Below, in pieces: positions 1 to 5,679 of a stretch of DNA of 9,943 bases. Origin of the DNA: Chloroflexota bacterium (GTDB lineage Bacteria; Chloroflexota; UBA4733). The stretch is taken from positions 1-9,943 of the forward strand of contig JAMCTA010000147.1 in assembly GCA_023381895.1 (NCBI GenBank), given 5' to 3'. Every line of letters starts with the position of its first letter. Within the stretch, counting starts at the first letter, position 1. Under the pieces are notes generated by a model. It made no database searches. It worked only from the letters and a program-made list of their open reading frames with translations, and was not told the DNA's origin. A program made the position numbers and the translations under genes.

Positions 1-1
1 G

Positions 2-499
2 GAAGAGGCAGTCGCTGCTGCCAAGTATCCGCCGCACGGAACGCGCAGCGTCGGTGGCGGCCGCCACGCCCTGAGCTTTGATGCGCCTGCGGGCTACCAA
101 TCACACGCGAATGAGAACGTGGTTGTGGTTATCCAGATCGAGCATATCACCGCTGTCGAGCGAGCCGACGAGATCTTGAGTGTGCCCGGTATCGATGCCT
201 GCTTTATCGGCCCGAACGATCTCGCTGCCTCTATGGGCCTCCCTGGAGGCATGGAAAGCGACAACTCACGCATCGTGGAGGCCATCAGCCACGTGCGCGA
301 GACTGCACAACGCCTTGGTGTCGCTCCTGGATTGCACACGCCGAGTGCAGCAGCGTGCAATCGGCGCATTGCGGAAGGCTTCCGTTTCCTGGCTGTTTCC
401 AGCGAGCTCGGCTTCATGCTGGCGAAGGCACGCGAGGAAGTCACCGCCATCAATCGCCCGAGAACGAAGAATGGCCCGCTGGAGTCGGTACGTTACTGA
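2..499 (+). CDS. HpcH/HpaI-family aldolase, C-terminal part (5' truncated by window edge)
   Basis: The frame is open from base 2 to the TGA at 497-499 and gives 165 residues, against about 255 for the family, so roughly the first 90 residues lie outside the window. Members are class II, divalent-metal-dependent aldolases that cleave 2-keto-3-deoxy acids to pyruvate plus an aldehyde. Visible family signatures are a YPPHGTRSVGG-like loop (residues 9-19 of the fragment), the metal-binding Glu in VIQIEH (E47) and the metal-binding Asp in GPNDLAASMG (D73), followed by the usual C-terminal helices. Relatives include 4-hydroxy-2-oxoheptanedioate aldolase and 2-keto-3-deoxy-L-rhamnonate aldolase. The latter is tempting because a rhamnulokinase lies at the other end of the window, but the fragment does not settle substrate. 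The GTG at 119 is internal and not the real start. Family confidence is high, substrate confidence low. Confidence 0.9.
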   Translation, partial: EEAVAAAKYPPHGTRSVGGGRHALSFDAPAGYQSHANENVVVVIQIEHITAVERADEILSVPGIDACFIGPNDLAASMGLPGGMESDNSRIVEAISHVRETAQRLGVAPGLHTPSAAACNRRIAEGFRFLAVSSELGFMLAKAREEVTAINRPRTKNGPLESVRY

Positions 500-586
500 G
501 CCCCAGCAAGCCGCGTATTGCACTGCCGCATCATCACCCGACTGCAAACTGGTCCCGAATGGGGCACGGCGGCGAGCCTGAGTGGC

Positions 587-614
587 ATTTACCTTTATTT
601 ACCTATTGCTACCT
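587..614 (+). promoter_or_regulatory. Phased TACCT triple repeat upstream of the cytochrome gene
   Basis: TACCT occurs three times at an exact 10-bp step (590-594, 600-604, 610-614); the first two copies extend to ATTTACCT. The patch is AT-rich in an otherwise GC-rich gap and lies about 60-90 bases before the cytochrome start. One-turn spacing is typical of a site where a regulator binds tandem repeats on one face of the helix. No convincing -35/-10 pair was found nearby, so the regulatory role is inferred from spacing and position only. Confidence 0.3.
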
Positions 615-676
615 TGCCAGTAACGATGAGCGGGGAGCATCGAGGCACGGTTGATTGCGGAGGGAAGGAGCATTCT

Positions 677-1255
677 ATGGGGGGGCCACGGCGCATCCTT
701 GGCGGCATCGCAGGAAGTCTCATCATGGCTGCTTGGCTCGTGCCGATATCCTTTGCGGCAGCGCCCGCTGCCCCATCGGCGGCCGCCTCAGCGACTGCCG
801 GGCAGTCTCTGTATCAGCAGAACTGCGCCTCCTGTCACGGACCGGATGCCAAAGGCGGCATAAAGATGGGTGACACCACATCTGCCGACCTACGCTGGCA
901 GGACCTTGGACCGCTGTACCACAATGACCCGGCCCTGGTGCAACGCGCCATTTTGCAGGGTCTGGACCAGGATGGGCAACCCTTGGACGCCATCATGCCA
1001 CGCTGGCAGAGCAAGTTGAGCCCCGCCCAGGCGCAGGACATCATTGCCTACCTGCAGTCCCTGAGCACGGCCGTATCAGCAAAGAGCGTGGCGGCGCCGA
1101 CGCCAGCGGTCAAGACACCTGCCCAAGTACCAGCCACGGGTGGCGGCGGTGGCTCCAGCACCGGCGGCGCCATGACGCTGCTGGCGATGCTCACCATCGG
1201 AACACTTGGCTTGGCGGGGAGCAGGATTTGGAGTATCGCCCAGCGTCGAAGGTGA
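677..1255 (+). CDS. Exported, membrane- or surface-anchored mono-heme cytochrome c
   Basis: The gene encodes 192 residues. The ATG at 677 is chosen because a good ribosome site (GGAAGGAG, 663-670) lies six bases upstream and a signal sequence starts right there; the frame is open further upstream but without a signal. Residues 4-28 are a basic then hydrophobic export signal or anchor ending in an Ala-rich stretch. The heme motif is CASCH (C50, C53, H54), and M108 in IMPRW is the likely sixth ligand, as in class I cytochrome c. An Ala/Pro/Thr linker (135-153) leads to VPATGGGGG, a hydrophobic segment (about 164-184) and a QRRR tail. It probably carries electrons on the outer face of the membrane. 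The C-terminus could be a plain transmembrane anchor or a variant sortase signal. No oxidase or dehydrogenase partner is adjacent, so the electron donor and acceptor are unknown. Confidence 0.88.
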   Translation: MGGPRRILGGIAGSLIMAAWLVPISFAAAPAAPSAAASATAGQSLYQQNCASCHGPDAKGGIKMGDTTSADLRWQDLGPLYHNDPALVQRAILQGLDQDGQPLDAIMPRWQSKLSPAQAQDIIAYLQSLSTAVSAKSVAAPTPAVKTPAQVPATGGGGGSSTGGAMTLLAMLTIGTLGLAGSRIWSIAQRRR

Positions 1256-1269
1256 CGCTATGCATCAAC

Positions 1270-1304
1270 GGAGCGAGGTGGCGCGAGCGCTGTCACCTCG
1301 CTCC
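1270..1304. terminator. Perfect 11-bp hairpin between convergent genes
   Basis: GGAGCGAGGTG (1270-1280) pairs perfectly with CACCTCGCTCC (1294-1304); the 13-base loop can form a further short GCG/CGC stem. It starts 14 bases after the cytochrome stop and ends just before the 3' end of the minus-strand fragment, so it is placed to end transcription from both sides. Neither flank has a clear T-run, so it is a hairpin of terminator type rather than a textbook intrinsic terminator. Confidence 0.55.
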
Positions 1305-1308
1305 TTCA

Positions 1309-1881
1309 CTACCCCTCAGCACCAGCATAAGGCCCCATCTCTTCGCACATCGTCCCCGTGCGCCCTGCCTCCATCACCGCCTTCAGGTCCGCCAGGTGTG
1401 TCTGAGTAAAGTAGATCGTGGCATTCTCCCCTGCCAGGATCACCTCCAACTCGTTTTCGTTGTCCTGAAGCTTCCGAACCATATCGAACATCAACTCTTC
1501 TGCGCCATTGGCATACTTGAACATCGCCGCATGGTTCGGGTACAGCGCTAGGTAGTTCTGATAGTGCCGGTGCCCCAGTTCCGCTAAAAACTCCACCGCC
1601 TCGAAATAGTAGCTGCCGTCACCCAGCTTGAAAGGCAGCGCCTCCTGGCACACCTGGCAGATCATCACCCCTTGGGCGTTTATATACTGATGACGGAGAT
1701 ACGGGCCGGCTTCCTCCTTGACCACATCAGCCCCCACCGGCACTGACCGCGTCCGCAGCTCCGTCATCCGCTCTGGCGCCTCCAGCGCCTCTTCCCACAT
1801 CCTCGCCGCCCACCGTTCCGGATGCACCGGCTTGTACTCCGGTAGCTCCGCAATCTCTTCTTTCTTTGCTGCTTGAAGCAC
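1309..1881 (-). pseudogene. C-terminal fragment of a sacsin/HSP90-like ATPase protein
   Basis: This is 190 residues in one open frame, beginning at a GTG with no good ribosome site. From memory of the family, the text RSVPVG..VVKEEAGPYLRHQY, then MICQVCQEALPFKLGDGSYYFEAVEF and HYQNYLALYPNHAAMFKYANG, then an LEVILAGENATIYFTQTHLADLKAVME-type ending, matches the extreme C-terminus of large bacterial proteins with a sacsin N-terminal ATPase-like (HSP90-type) domain. The CQVC pair plus later His residues look like a small zinc-binding or HNH-like module. None of the ATPase part is present here; related text continues upstream in other frames, so the gene appears broken. The function of the intact family is poorly known. 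It could instead be a short stand-alone protein, but the lack of a start signal and the continuing similarity upstream argue against that. Confidence 0.6.
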
Positions 1882-2230
1882 ACGCCGCTTCCCGCAGCGT
1901 CAACACCCAAGACGCCGGCTGTTGCTGGACACGGTACCGCTGATCTGGACTGAAGAAAGCCATAGCTTCTCTGTGCTAGCGGTCATCAATGCGTTCCAGA
2001 GCAGCTTCGCCAGCGCTTGCGTGGGATGACTCAGCACCTCCGGCAATGCGGGGATATTCCAGTCAGTATCAGTGCCAGTATCCGTTATTCGACTGTAACG
2101 ATGCTCGTAGTAATCACGCCAAAATCGACTTGCGGCAACACCCCATCCTCCTCCTCCGCACCATCGCTCGGGAAATAGCACTCCTCACCCCTCCGGTAGC
2201 TGCCATTGCCAAGGCAAACAATCTGCAGGT
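1864..2230 (-). pseudogene. Decayed upstream portion of the sacsin-like gene, in several frames
   Basis: Reading leftward on the minus strand, three different frames carry protein-like text that fits the region before the fragment at 1309-1881. About 2220-2085 gives LGNGSYRRGEECYFPSDGAE; about 2100-1900 gives WNIPALPEVL followed by LAKLLWNALM; about 1945-1864 gives QQQPASWVLTLREAACASSS, which joins the downstream frame near its KEEIAELPEY. At least two frame changes are needed to join them. A run of nine C (2245-2253 on the plus strand) lies just upstream and could add another. Similarity upstream of about 2230 is not convincing. No intact gene exists between 1882 and 2497. Decay is more likely than sequencing error because the shifts are spread over several hundred bases. 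Confidence 0.5.
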
Positions 2231-2497
2231 CCGCTCCGGCGCCGCCCCCCCCCAGGCCCTCGCCACCTGCCGCAACCTGGTCCTCGCCTTGCTTCGACGC
2301 CGGCACTGCCCCAACATCGCCGCCGCCTTGCGCACGTGCGCCTGGCACCCCCGCCGTGCCGTCCACCTCGTCCTCTAGCGCCGCCCATTTACCGGATGTT
2401 AACAGACCGCAAGGTGGCTGCTGACGTCGCACGGGGAGAATGTCAATGCGGAGTGCAACCGCTCAGTTTCCAAGGGAAGCAGATAAGGAGCACCTCA

Positions 2498-3097
2498 ATG
2501 ACAACCGCTCGAACGTCGTCGATGGACCGTCAGGTTCCTGACCCACCGATCGCCACGTTCCTCTTTGCTGACAAGCGCCTTGCGCCACTCTGGCTGGTGT
2601 TGCGTGTGTACGTCGGCTGGCAGTGGTTCACTGCAGGCTGGGGCAAGCTCACCGGTCCAGAGGCCGGATGGGTCGGCCCAGTCGCTGGAAAATCAATGAC
2701 TGGATTCATCCAGGGGGCCTTGACGAAAACGAGCGGTCCCCACCCGAGCGTACAGCCGTACTACGCATGGTTCCTACAGCACCTGGTCCTGCCGAACGCC
2801 GCTGCCTGGAGCTACGCCATCACCTTTGGCGAGACCCTGGTTGGTCTCGGCCTCATCGTTGGTCTCTTTACGGGGATCGCCGCTTTCTTTGGCGGGCTGA
2901 TGAATGCCAACTACCTCCTCGCGGGCACTGTGAGCACGAACCCGGCACTCTTCATCATCGCTACCTGGATTGTCCTGGCGTGGAAGATAGCTGGCTATTG
3001 GGGCCTCGACTACTTCGCCCTCCCCTGGCTCGGCATTCCTGGACGCCCCGGTAAAGCCTTTGACCGCCAAGCTCAGACCCAACCGGCAACACGATGA
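2498..3097 (+). CDS. DoxX-family integral membrane protein
   Basis: The product is 199 residues. The ATG at 2498 has AAGGAG (2485-2490) seven bases upstream; the open frame reaches further back but only through pseudogene sequence. A hydrophilic N-terminus (1-28) is followed by a hydrophobic helix (about 29-47, ending in the DoxX-like VGWQWFTAGWGKL), a roughly 50-residue extramembrane loop with KSMTGFIQGALTK, and three more hydrophobic helices (about 101-122, 124-143, 149-169), with GETLVGLGLIVGLFTGIAAFFGG as the family core. DoxX/DoxD proteins sit in the cytoplasmic membrane; some are the quinone-reducing subunit of thiosulfate:quinone oxidoreductase (DoxD), but most are uncharacterised. No DoxA or other sulfur gene is adjacent, so a thiosulfate role is not supported. 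It stands alone between the pseudogene and a hairpin at 3140-3165. Confidence 0.88.
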   Translation: MTTARTSSMDRQVPDPPIATFLFADKRLAPLWLVLRVYVGWQWFTAGWGKLTGPEAGWVGPVAGKSMTGFIQGALTKTSGPHPSVQPYYAWFLQHLVLPNAAAWSYAITFGETLVGLGLIVGLFTGIAAFFGGLMNANYLLAGTVSTNPALFIIATWIVLAWKIAGYWGLDYFALPWLGIPGRPGKAFDRQAQTQPATR

Positions 3098-3413
3098 CGT
3101 CAAGTGGTGGTCACTTCAGCAAGGACAGTGCATCGAGGGCAACAGGTCCCTCCGGGGATCTGCTGTAGCCTCTCGCTCCGGACGGCCTGAAACCCTCACA
3201 TCAACACCAGAGTTGTTGCGGGGTCAGTCTTCCAATGGCCCTCCCCTGACATTGTGAGGGACGGGCGGCATAATGGCGGATGGGGCCACTGGTAGAGGTA
3301 TACTGTCGTCAGTGCGACGCACAGCACCTATCGGCGAGGTTTGACCAGAGTGCGCTGGTCCGACATAGCTGTCCACTCGCCCTGGAGCTTCACCGGAGTA
3401 GGACGAGTAGAAC
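3098..3413. other. Intergenic stretch between DoxX and ANTAR regulator genes
   Basis: This 316-base gap holds no supportable gene. Apart from the stem-loop at 3140-3165 I see only a small CAACA/TGTTG hairpin (3202-3218) and an isolated TATACT (3299-3304) without a matching -35 box. A promoter for the regulator gene should lie here but I could not fix it. Confidence 0.5.
3140..3165 (+). terminator. Stem-loop with UNCG-type tetraloop after the DoxX gene
   Basis: Bases 3140-3150 pair with 3155-3165 in an 11-bp stem with one A-C mismatch and one G-U pair. The loop is TCCG closed by C-G, which in RNA is the very stable cUNCGg tetraloop. It begins 43 bases past the DoxX stop. The following bases (TAGCCTCTCGCTCC) hold only scattered T, so termination is plausible but not proven; an RNA-stabilising 3' hairpin is the alternative. 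Confidence 0.42.
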
Positions 3414-3989
3414 GTGGCAGCGAGAATCATTATCGCAGACGATGAGTCCATTATCCGCATGGACCTCAAGGAGATGCTTGCATCTCTCGGTTATGAGGTC
3501 GTCGGAGAAGCCAGTGACGGGCGGGAAGCGGTCCGTCTCGCACGAGAGGCCAAGCCAGACCTCGTGCTCATGGACATCAAGATGCCCCCTGGAATAGACG
3601 GTGTCACGGCCGCGAAGGAGCTCAACGAGGAGGCCGTCGCTCCAGTGTTATTCCTCACCGCCTACAGCGAGAAAGAGCTGGTGGACGAGGCTACGACTGC
3701 TGGCGCTGTTGGCTATCTCGTCAAGCCCTTCCGGGAGTCAGAGCTACGCCCGGCTATTGAGGTTGCCGTCGCGCGTGCCTCGGACCTCAAGCGGTTGGAA
3801 CAGGAGCGTCAGCGGTTACAGAACGACCTCACCACCCGGAAGATGCTCGATCGGGCGAAGGGCATCATCATGGAGCGCGACAAGTGTACCGAGAACGAGG
3901 CCTATCACCGTATTCAGAAGATAGCTATGAACTCGCGCCGCTCGATGCGTGAGATCTGTGAGGCGATCATTCTCGCCAGCGACGTGTAG
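3414..3989 (+). CDS. ANTAR-domain response regulator (AmiR/NasT/PdtaR type)
   Basis: The product is 191 residues. The GTG at 3414 is preceded by GGAGTAGGA (3395-3403), and the protein begins at once with the first strand of a receiver domain. Receiver domain (about 4-120): acidic pocket D9/D10, phospho-acceptor D54 in LVLMDIKMP, T82, and K104 in YLVKPF, so all phosphorylation residues are intact. A coiled-coil linker (about 122-140, KRLEQERQRLQNDL) leads to the ANTAR domain (about 139-188) with the typical MLDRAKGIIMERDKCTENEAYHRIQKIAM and the closing ICEAII helix. ANTAR regulators bind paired hexaloop hairpins in nascent mRNA and prevent transcription termination; in the PdtaS/PdtaR pair a soluble histidine kinase phosphorylates the regulator. 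No kinase is adjacent, so this is an orphan regulator within the window. Family assignment is very secure; RNA targets are unknown. Confidence 0.95.
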   Translation: MAARIIIADDESIIRMDLKEMLASLGYEVVGEASDGREAVRLAREAKPDLVLMDIKMPPGIDGVTAAKELNEEAVAPVLFLTAYSEKELVDEATTAGAVGYLVKPFRESELRPAIEVAVARASDLKRLEQERQRLQNDLTTRKMLDRAKGIIMERDKCTENEAYHRIQKIAMNSRRSMREICEAIILASDV

Positions 3990-4064
3990 CAGCCAAGAGT
4001 GGTGCGTCAGCGGCGTCGATTGCAGCGTCGTGAGGGAGTGCCAGAGGAAGTGACTGTGGGGCCT

Positions 4065-4093
4065 TTGTCACTCCTGAGGCGATTCGCTATACT
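4065..4093 (+). promoter_or_regulatory. Sigma-70-type promoter of the tRNA(CAT) gene
   Basis: TTGTCA (4065-4070) and TATACT (4088-4093) are separated by exactly 17 bases, each matching the consensus at five of six positions. Transcription would begin near 4100, about 20 bases before the tRNA. This is the best promoter match in the window and its position suits a stable-RNA gene. Confidence 0.7.
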
Positions 4094-4120
4094 GCTCTCT
4101 CTGACAGAGCGCCCTTCTCT

Positions 4121-4192
4121 GGCGGTGTAGCTCAGTGGTAGAGCAGGGGACTCATAAGCCCTTGGTCGCAGGTTCGAATCCCGCCGCCGCCA
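4121..4192 (+). tRNA. tRNA-Met (anticodon CAT), elongator-like
   Basis: The sequence folds as a cloverleaf of 72 bases. The acceptor GGCGGTG (4121-4127) pairs with CGCCGCC (4185-4191, one G-U), the D arm is GCTC/GAGC, the anticodon loop is CTCATAA (4151-4157) with anticodon CAT at 4153-4155, the T loop is TTCGAAT, and the discriminator is A4192. CCA is not fully encoded. Two mismatches stand out: A-G at the base of the anticodon stem (31-39) and A-C in the middle of the T stem (51-63). A normal G1-C72 pair argues against initiator tRNA; a tRNA-Ile read through lysidine-modified CAT is possible. Its own promoter lies upstream, and a GC-rich recombinase remnant starts just downstream. Confidence 0.88.
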
Positions 4193-4239
4193 CCCTTCCC
4201 CTCCTGGGGCCGCCCACGCCGTGAGCAACCCCTCGCTGA

Positions 4240-4611
4240 TCCAGACCCCATGCCCGCCGCACCGCCGCCTCGGCCAGGCCCGTCTCCGCCAAGCCTGGGA
4301 TCAGTGCCCCCCGCGTCGCCAGCGCCATCGAACGGCAGCGGGCGCAGATCGCGCTCGCCGCCCAGCGTCTCGGGCTGTGCTTGGCCGACGAGTTCATCGA
4401 CGTCGGCTACTCGGGGATGAGCATGGACCGCCCCGGCCTGCGTCGCCTTCTCGACCACGTAGCCACCCGGCAGGTCGGCTACTGCATTGTTGCCACCCTG
4501 GATCGGTTCTCCCGCCGGCCCGAGGATGCCGCCGACATCGACCAGGCCCTTTCCGATGATCTGGTGGCGATCGTGGTCGCTGCCAACCACACCGGCCCCA
4601 CCCCGTACTGA
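4240..4611 (+). pseudogene. Serine recombinase (resolvase) N-terminal-domain fragment, degenerate
   Basis: The frame is open for 123 residues between a stop at 4237-4239 and TGA at 4609-4611. From residue 23 it reads as a resolvase catalytic domain: APRVASAIERQRAQIALAAQ, then DEFIDVGYSGMSMDRPGLRRLL (51-71), then IVATLDRFSRRPEDAADID (83-101) with the conserved LDRxSR region. Serine recombinases cut and rejoin DNA through a Ser in an N-terminal YxRVS motif. Here the first beta strand is missing, the motif reads RVAS with Ala at the usual nucleophile position, no start codon with a ribosome site precedes it, and the long helix and DNA-binding domain are absent after residue 115. It is therefore very probably inactive. 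It lies 48 bases past the tRNA(CAT) gene in a patch of higher GC than its surroundings, consistent with a leftover of a mobile element. Confidence 0.72.
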
Positions 4612-4625
4612 TCTGCACCGGCTGG

Positions 4626-5141
4626 TCACGACGCCAGCGCCCCCGCCGCGACCCGTCCGCGAGGACGCACGGCCACGGCACGGCTGTCCAGCATCCGCCG
4701 CACCGTCTTGTCCGCCACGTCCAGTTGCCGGCCGACGGCCCGAAGCGACCAGCCCTGCTCGTAGGGCCGCACTGCCTCATCGACCTGGGCCTCGGTCAAC
4801 TGGCTGCGGGTCTTGCCCGCCCGAGCGACATGCGCCGAGACCGTCGTGCGATGGATGCCATACACCCGAGCCAGCTCCCCGACGCGGCCACCTGCCTCGT
4901 AGTCGGCCACCAGCGCCTCGATCTCCGGCCGGGACAGTCGCCGCTGGACGTGGCTCAGCTCTCGCACGTTGGGATCCCGTGCATCCTCAAACACCGGGTC
5001 CGCACGCACCTCGCCTGTCTTGGTGGCCCGCTGGAGGAGCCGCTTTACCAGGGATTTTGCGGCTGGGCTGACGTTTGAGAACTGTCTACGGAGGTCCACC
5101 AGAATTTCGGGCTTGTAGAAGCCGGTCGCAAATACACCCAT
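4626..5141 (-). CDS. Protein with two helix-turn-helix repeats, recombinase-associated type
   Basis: The product is 171 residues from the ATG at 5141-5139, chosen because AGGAGG lies just upstream, though only three bases away; the frame continues upstream to a TTG at 5201 without a better site. After an unassigned N-terminal part come two homeodomain-like HTH units: residues about 70-107 (LSRPEIEALVADYEAGGRVG, then ELARVYGIHRTTVSAHV) and about 115-152 (LTEAQVDEAVRPYEQGWSLR, then AVGRQLDVADKTVRRML), ending in an Arg-rich tail. Tandem units of this kind occur in short DNA-binding proteins and at the C-termini of serine recombinases. It converges on the recombinase fragment with 14 bases between the stops, so the two may come from one mobile element. 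It may itself be a truncated piece. The exact function is unknown. Confidence 0.6.
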   Translation of the reverse strand: MGVFATGFYKPEILVDLRRQFSNVSPAAKSLVKRLLQRATKTGEVRADPVFEDARDPNVRELSHVQRRLSRPEIEALVADYEAGGRVGELARVYGIHRTTVSAHVARAGKTRSQLTEAQVDEAVRPYEQGWSLRAVGRQLDVADKTVRRMLDSRAVAVRPRGRVAAGALAS

Positions 5142-5243
5142 TCGCCTCCTGGACCTGTAGAAGTCCTTCCACAGCACATGGTTCGCAACGCCCCGCACCA
5201 AGCCCGTGTGCAGGCGGACGGGCCCCAGAGATCATTCCGCTGC

Positions 5244-5259
5244 CAACATCAAGATGTTG
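5244..5259. repeat. Short near-perfect palindrome
   Basis: CAACATC and GATGTTG are complementary arms separated by AA. It lies in the 264-base gap upstream of the HTH gene. Its size and position would suit an operator for that gene, but a chance palindrome of this length is quite possible. Confidence 0.2.
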
Positions 5260-5465
5260 CTCGATAGGGCAGCCGTTTCGCAACCCACGTTACGCTCATG
5301 GCCGAATGGACACCACTTTCCTTCGTCTAGAATTTGTGTTCTTGTGTAGGGGCATCGCTGGAAATGTGAAACCGTGTTCAGCCAGGGTGTCGTGCAACGC
5401 TGTGCTGGGACGATTTCGTGGCGCGGAAAGACAGGGCATCGCGCTCCAGAGTGGAGATGGAAAAG

Positions 5466-5539
5466 AGCGGGAGACGGGATTCGAACCCGCGACATCCTAC
5501 TTGGAAGGAAGGCGCTCTACCAGGCTGAGCTACTCCCGC
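5466..5539 (-). tRNA. tRNA-Gly (anticodon TCC)
   Basis: Read on the minus strand this is a 74-base cloverleaf. The acceptor GCGGGAG (5539-5533) pairs with CTCCCGC (5473-5467), followed by discriminator T at 5466 as expected for bacterial tRNA-Gly. The D arm is GCTC/GAGC, the anticodon loop is CTTCCAA (5507-5501) with anticodon TCC at 5505-5503, and the T arm GCGGG/CCCGT encloses TTCGAAT. CCA is not encoded. One T-T mismatch sits in the anticodon stem (30-40). A TACACT (5555-5550) could be the -10 box, but no good -35 was found. A 5-bp CTCCA/TGGAG hairpin (5456-5444) follows the 3' end without a T-run. Confidence 0.9.
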
Positions 5540-5560
5540 GTGGATCACCAGTGTACCCGA

Positions 5561-5589
5561 TTGTGACTGAAGTGCTACTCTCGTATCCT
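5561..5589 (+). promoter_or_regulatory. Possible promoter of the sulfatase-esterase unit
   Basis: TTGTGA (5561-5566) and TATCCT (5584-5589) have 17 bases between them, each matching consensus at four of six positions. It lies in the divergent gap between the tRNA-Gly gene and the sulfatase, and would give a leader of about 85 bases. Support is spacing and position only. Confidence 0.4.
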
Positions 5590-5679
5590 TCCATCCCTTG
5601 CGACCAGAGACCACAGTCGCTACCATCGCCAGAAGCGTAAGCGCCACTAGTCACGGCACAACTCTACCTAGGAGGTATC

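Noticed and set aside
518..676. Upstream extension of the cytochrome frame to 518
   Set aside because: The extra 53 residues have no family character and would bury the signal sequence; the ATG at 677 has a strong ribosome site.
2336..2497. Upstream extension of the DoxX frame to 2336
   Set aside because: It runs through decayed sequence, lacks a ribosome site and gives a Pro/Arg-rich leader unlike the family; the ATG at 2498 is well placed.
3095..3102. TGACGTCA palindrome at the DoxX stop codon
   Set aside because: It contains the stop codon itself and has no partner site or promoter around it; a chance 8-mer.
4195..4208. CCCC-TCCT-GGGG mini-hairpin just after tRNA(CAT) as a terminator
   Set aside because: A four-base stem with no T-run is too weak to call.
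4007..4228. Minus-strand frame across the tRNA(CAT) gene giving text like RRRDSNLRPRAYESPALPLSYTA
   Set aside because: This is the familiar false protein produced by translating a tRNA gene on the opposite strand; the tRNA fold explains the sequence.
5378..5647. Frames over the tRNA-Gly gene (GVAQPGRAPSFQVGCRGFESR and RETGFEPATSYLEGRRS)
   Set aside because: Same artefact: both are translations of the tRNA-Gly gene and its complement.
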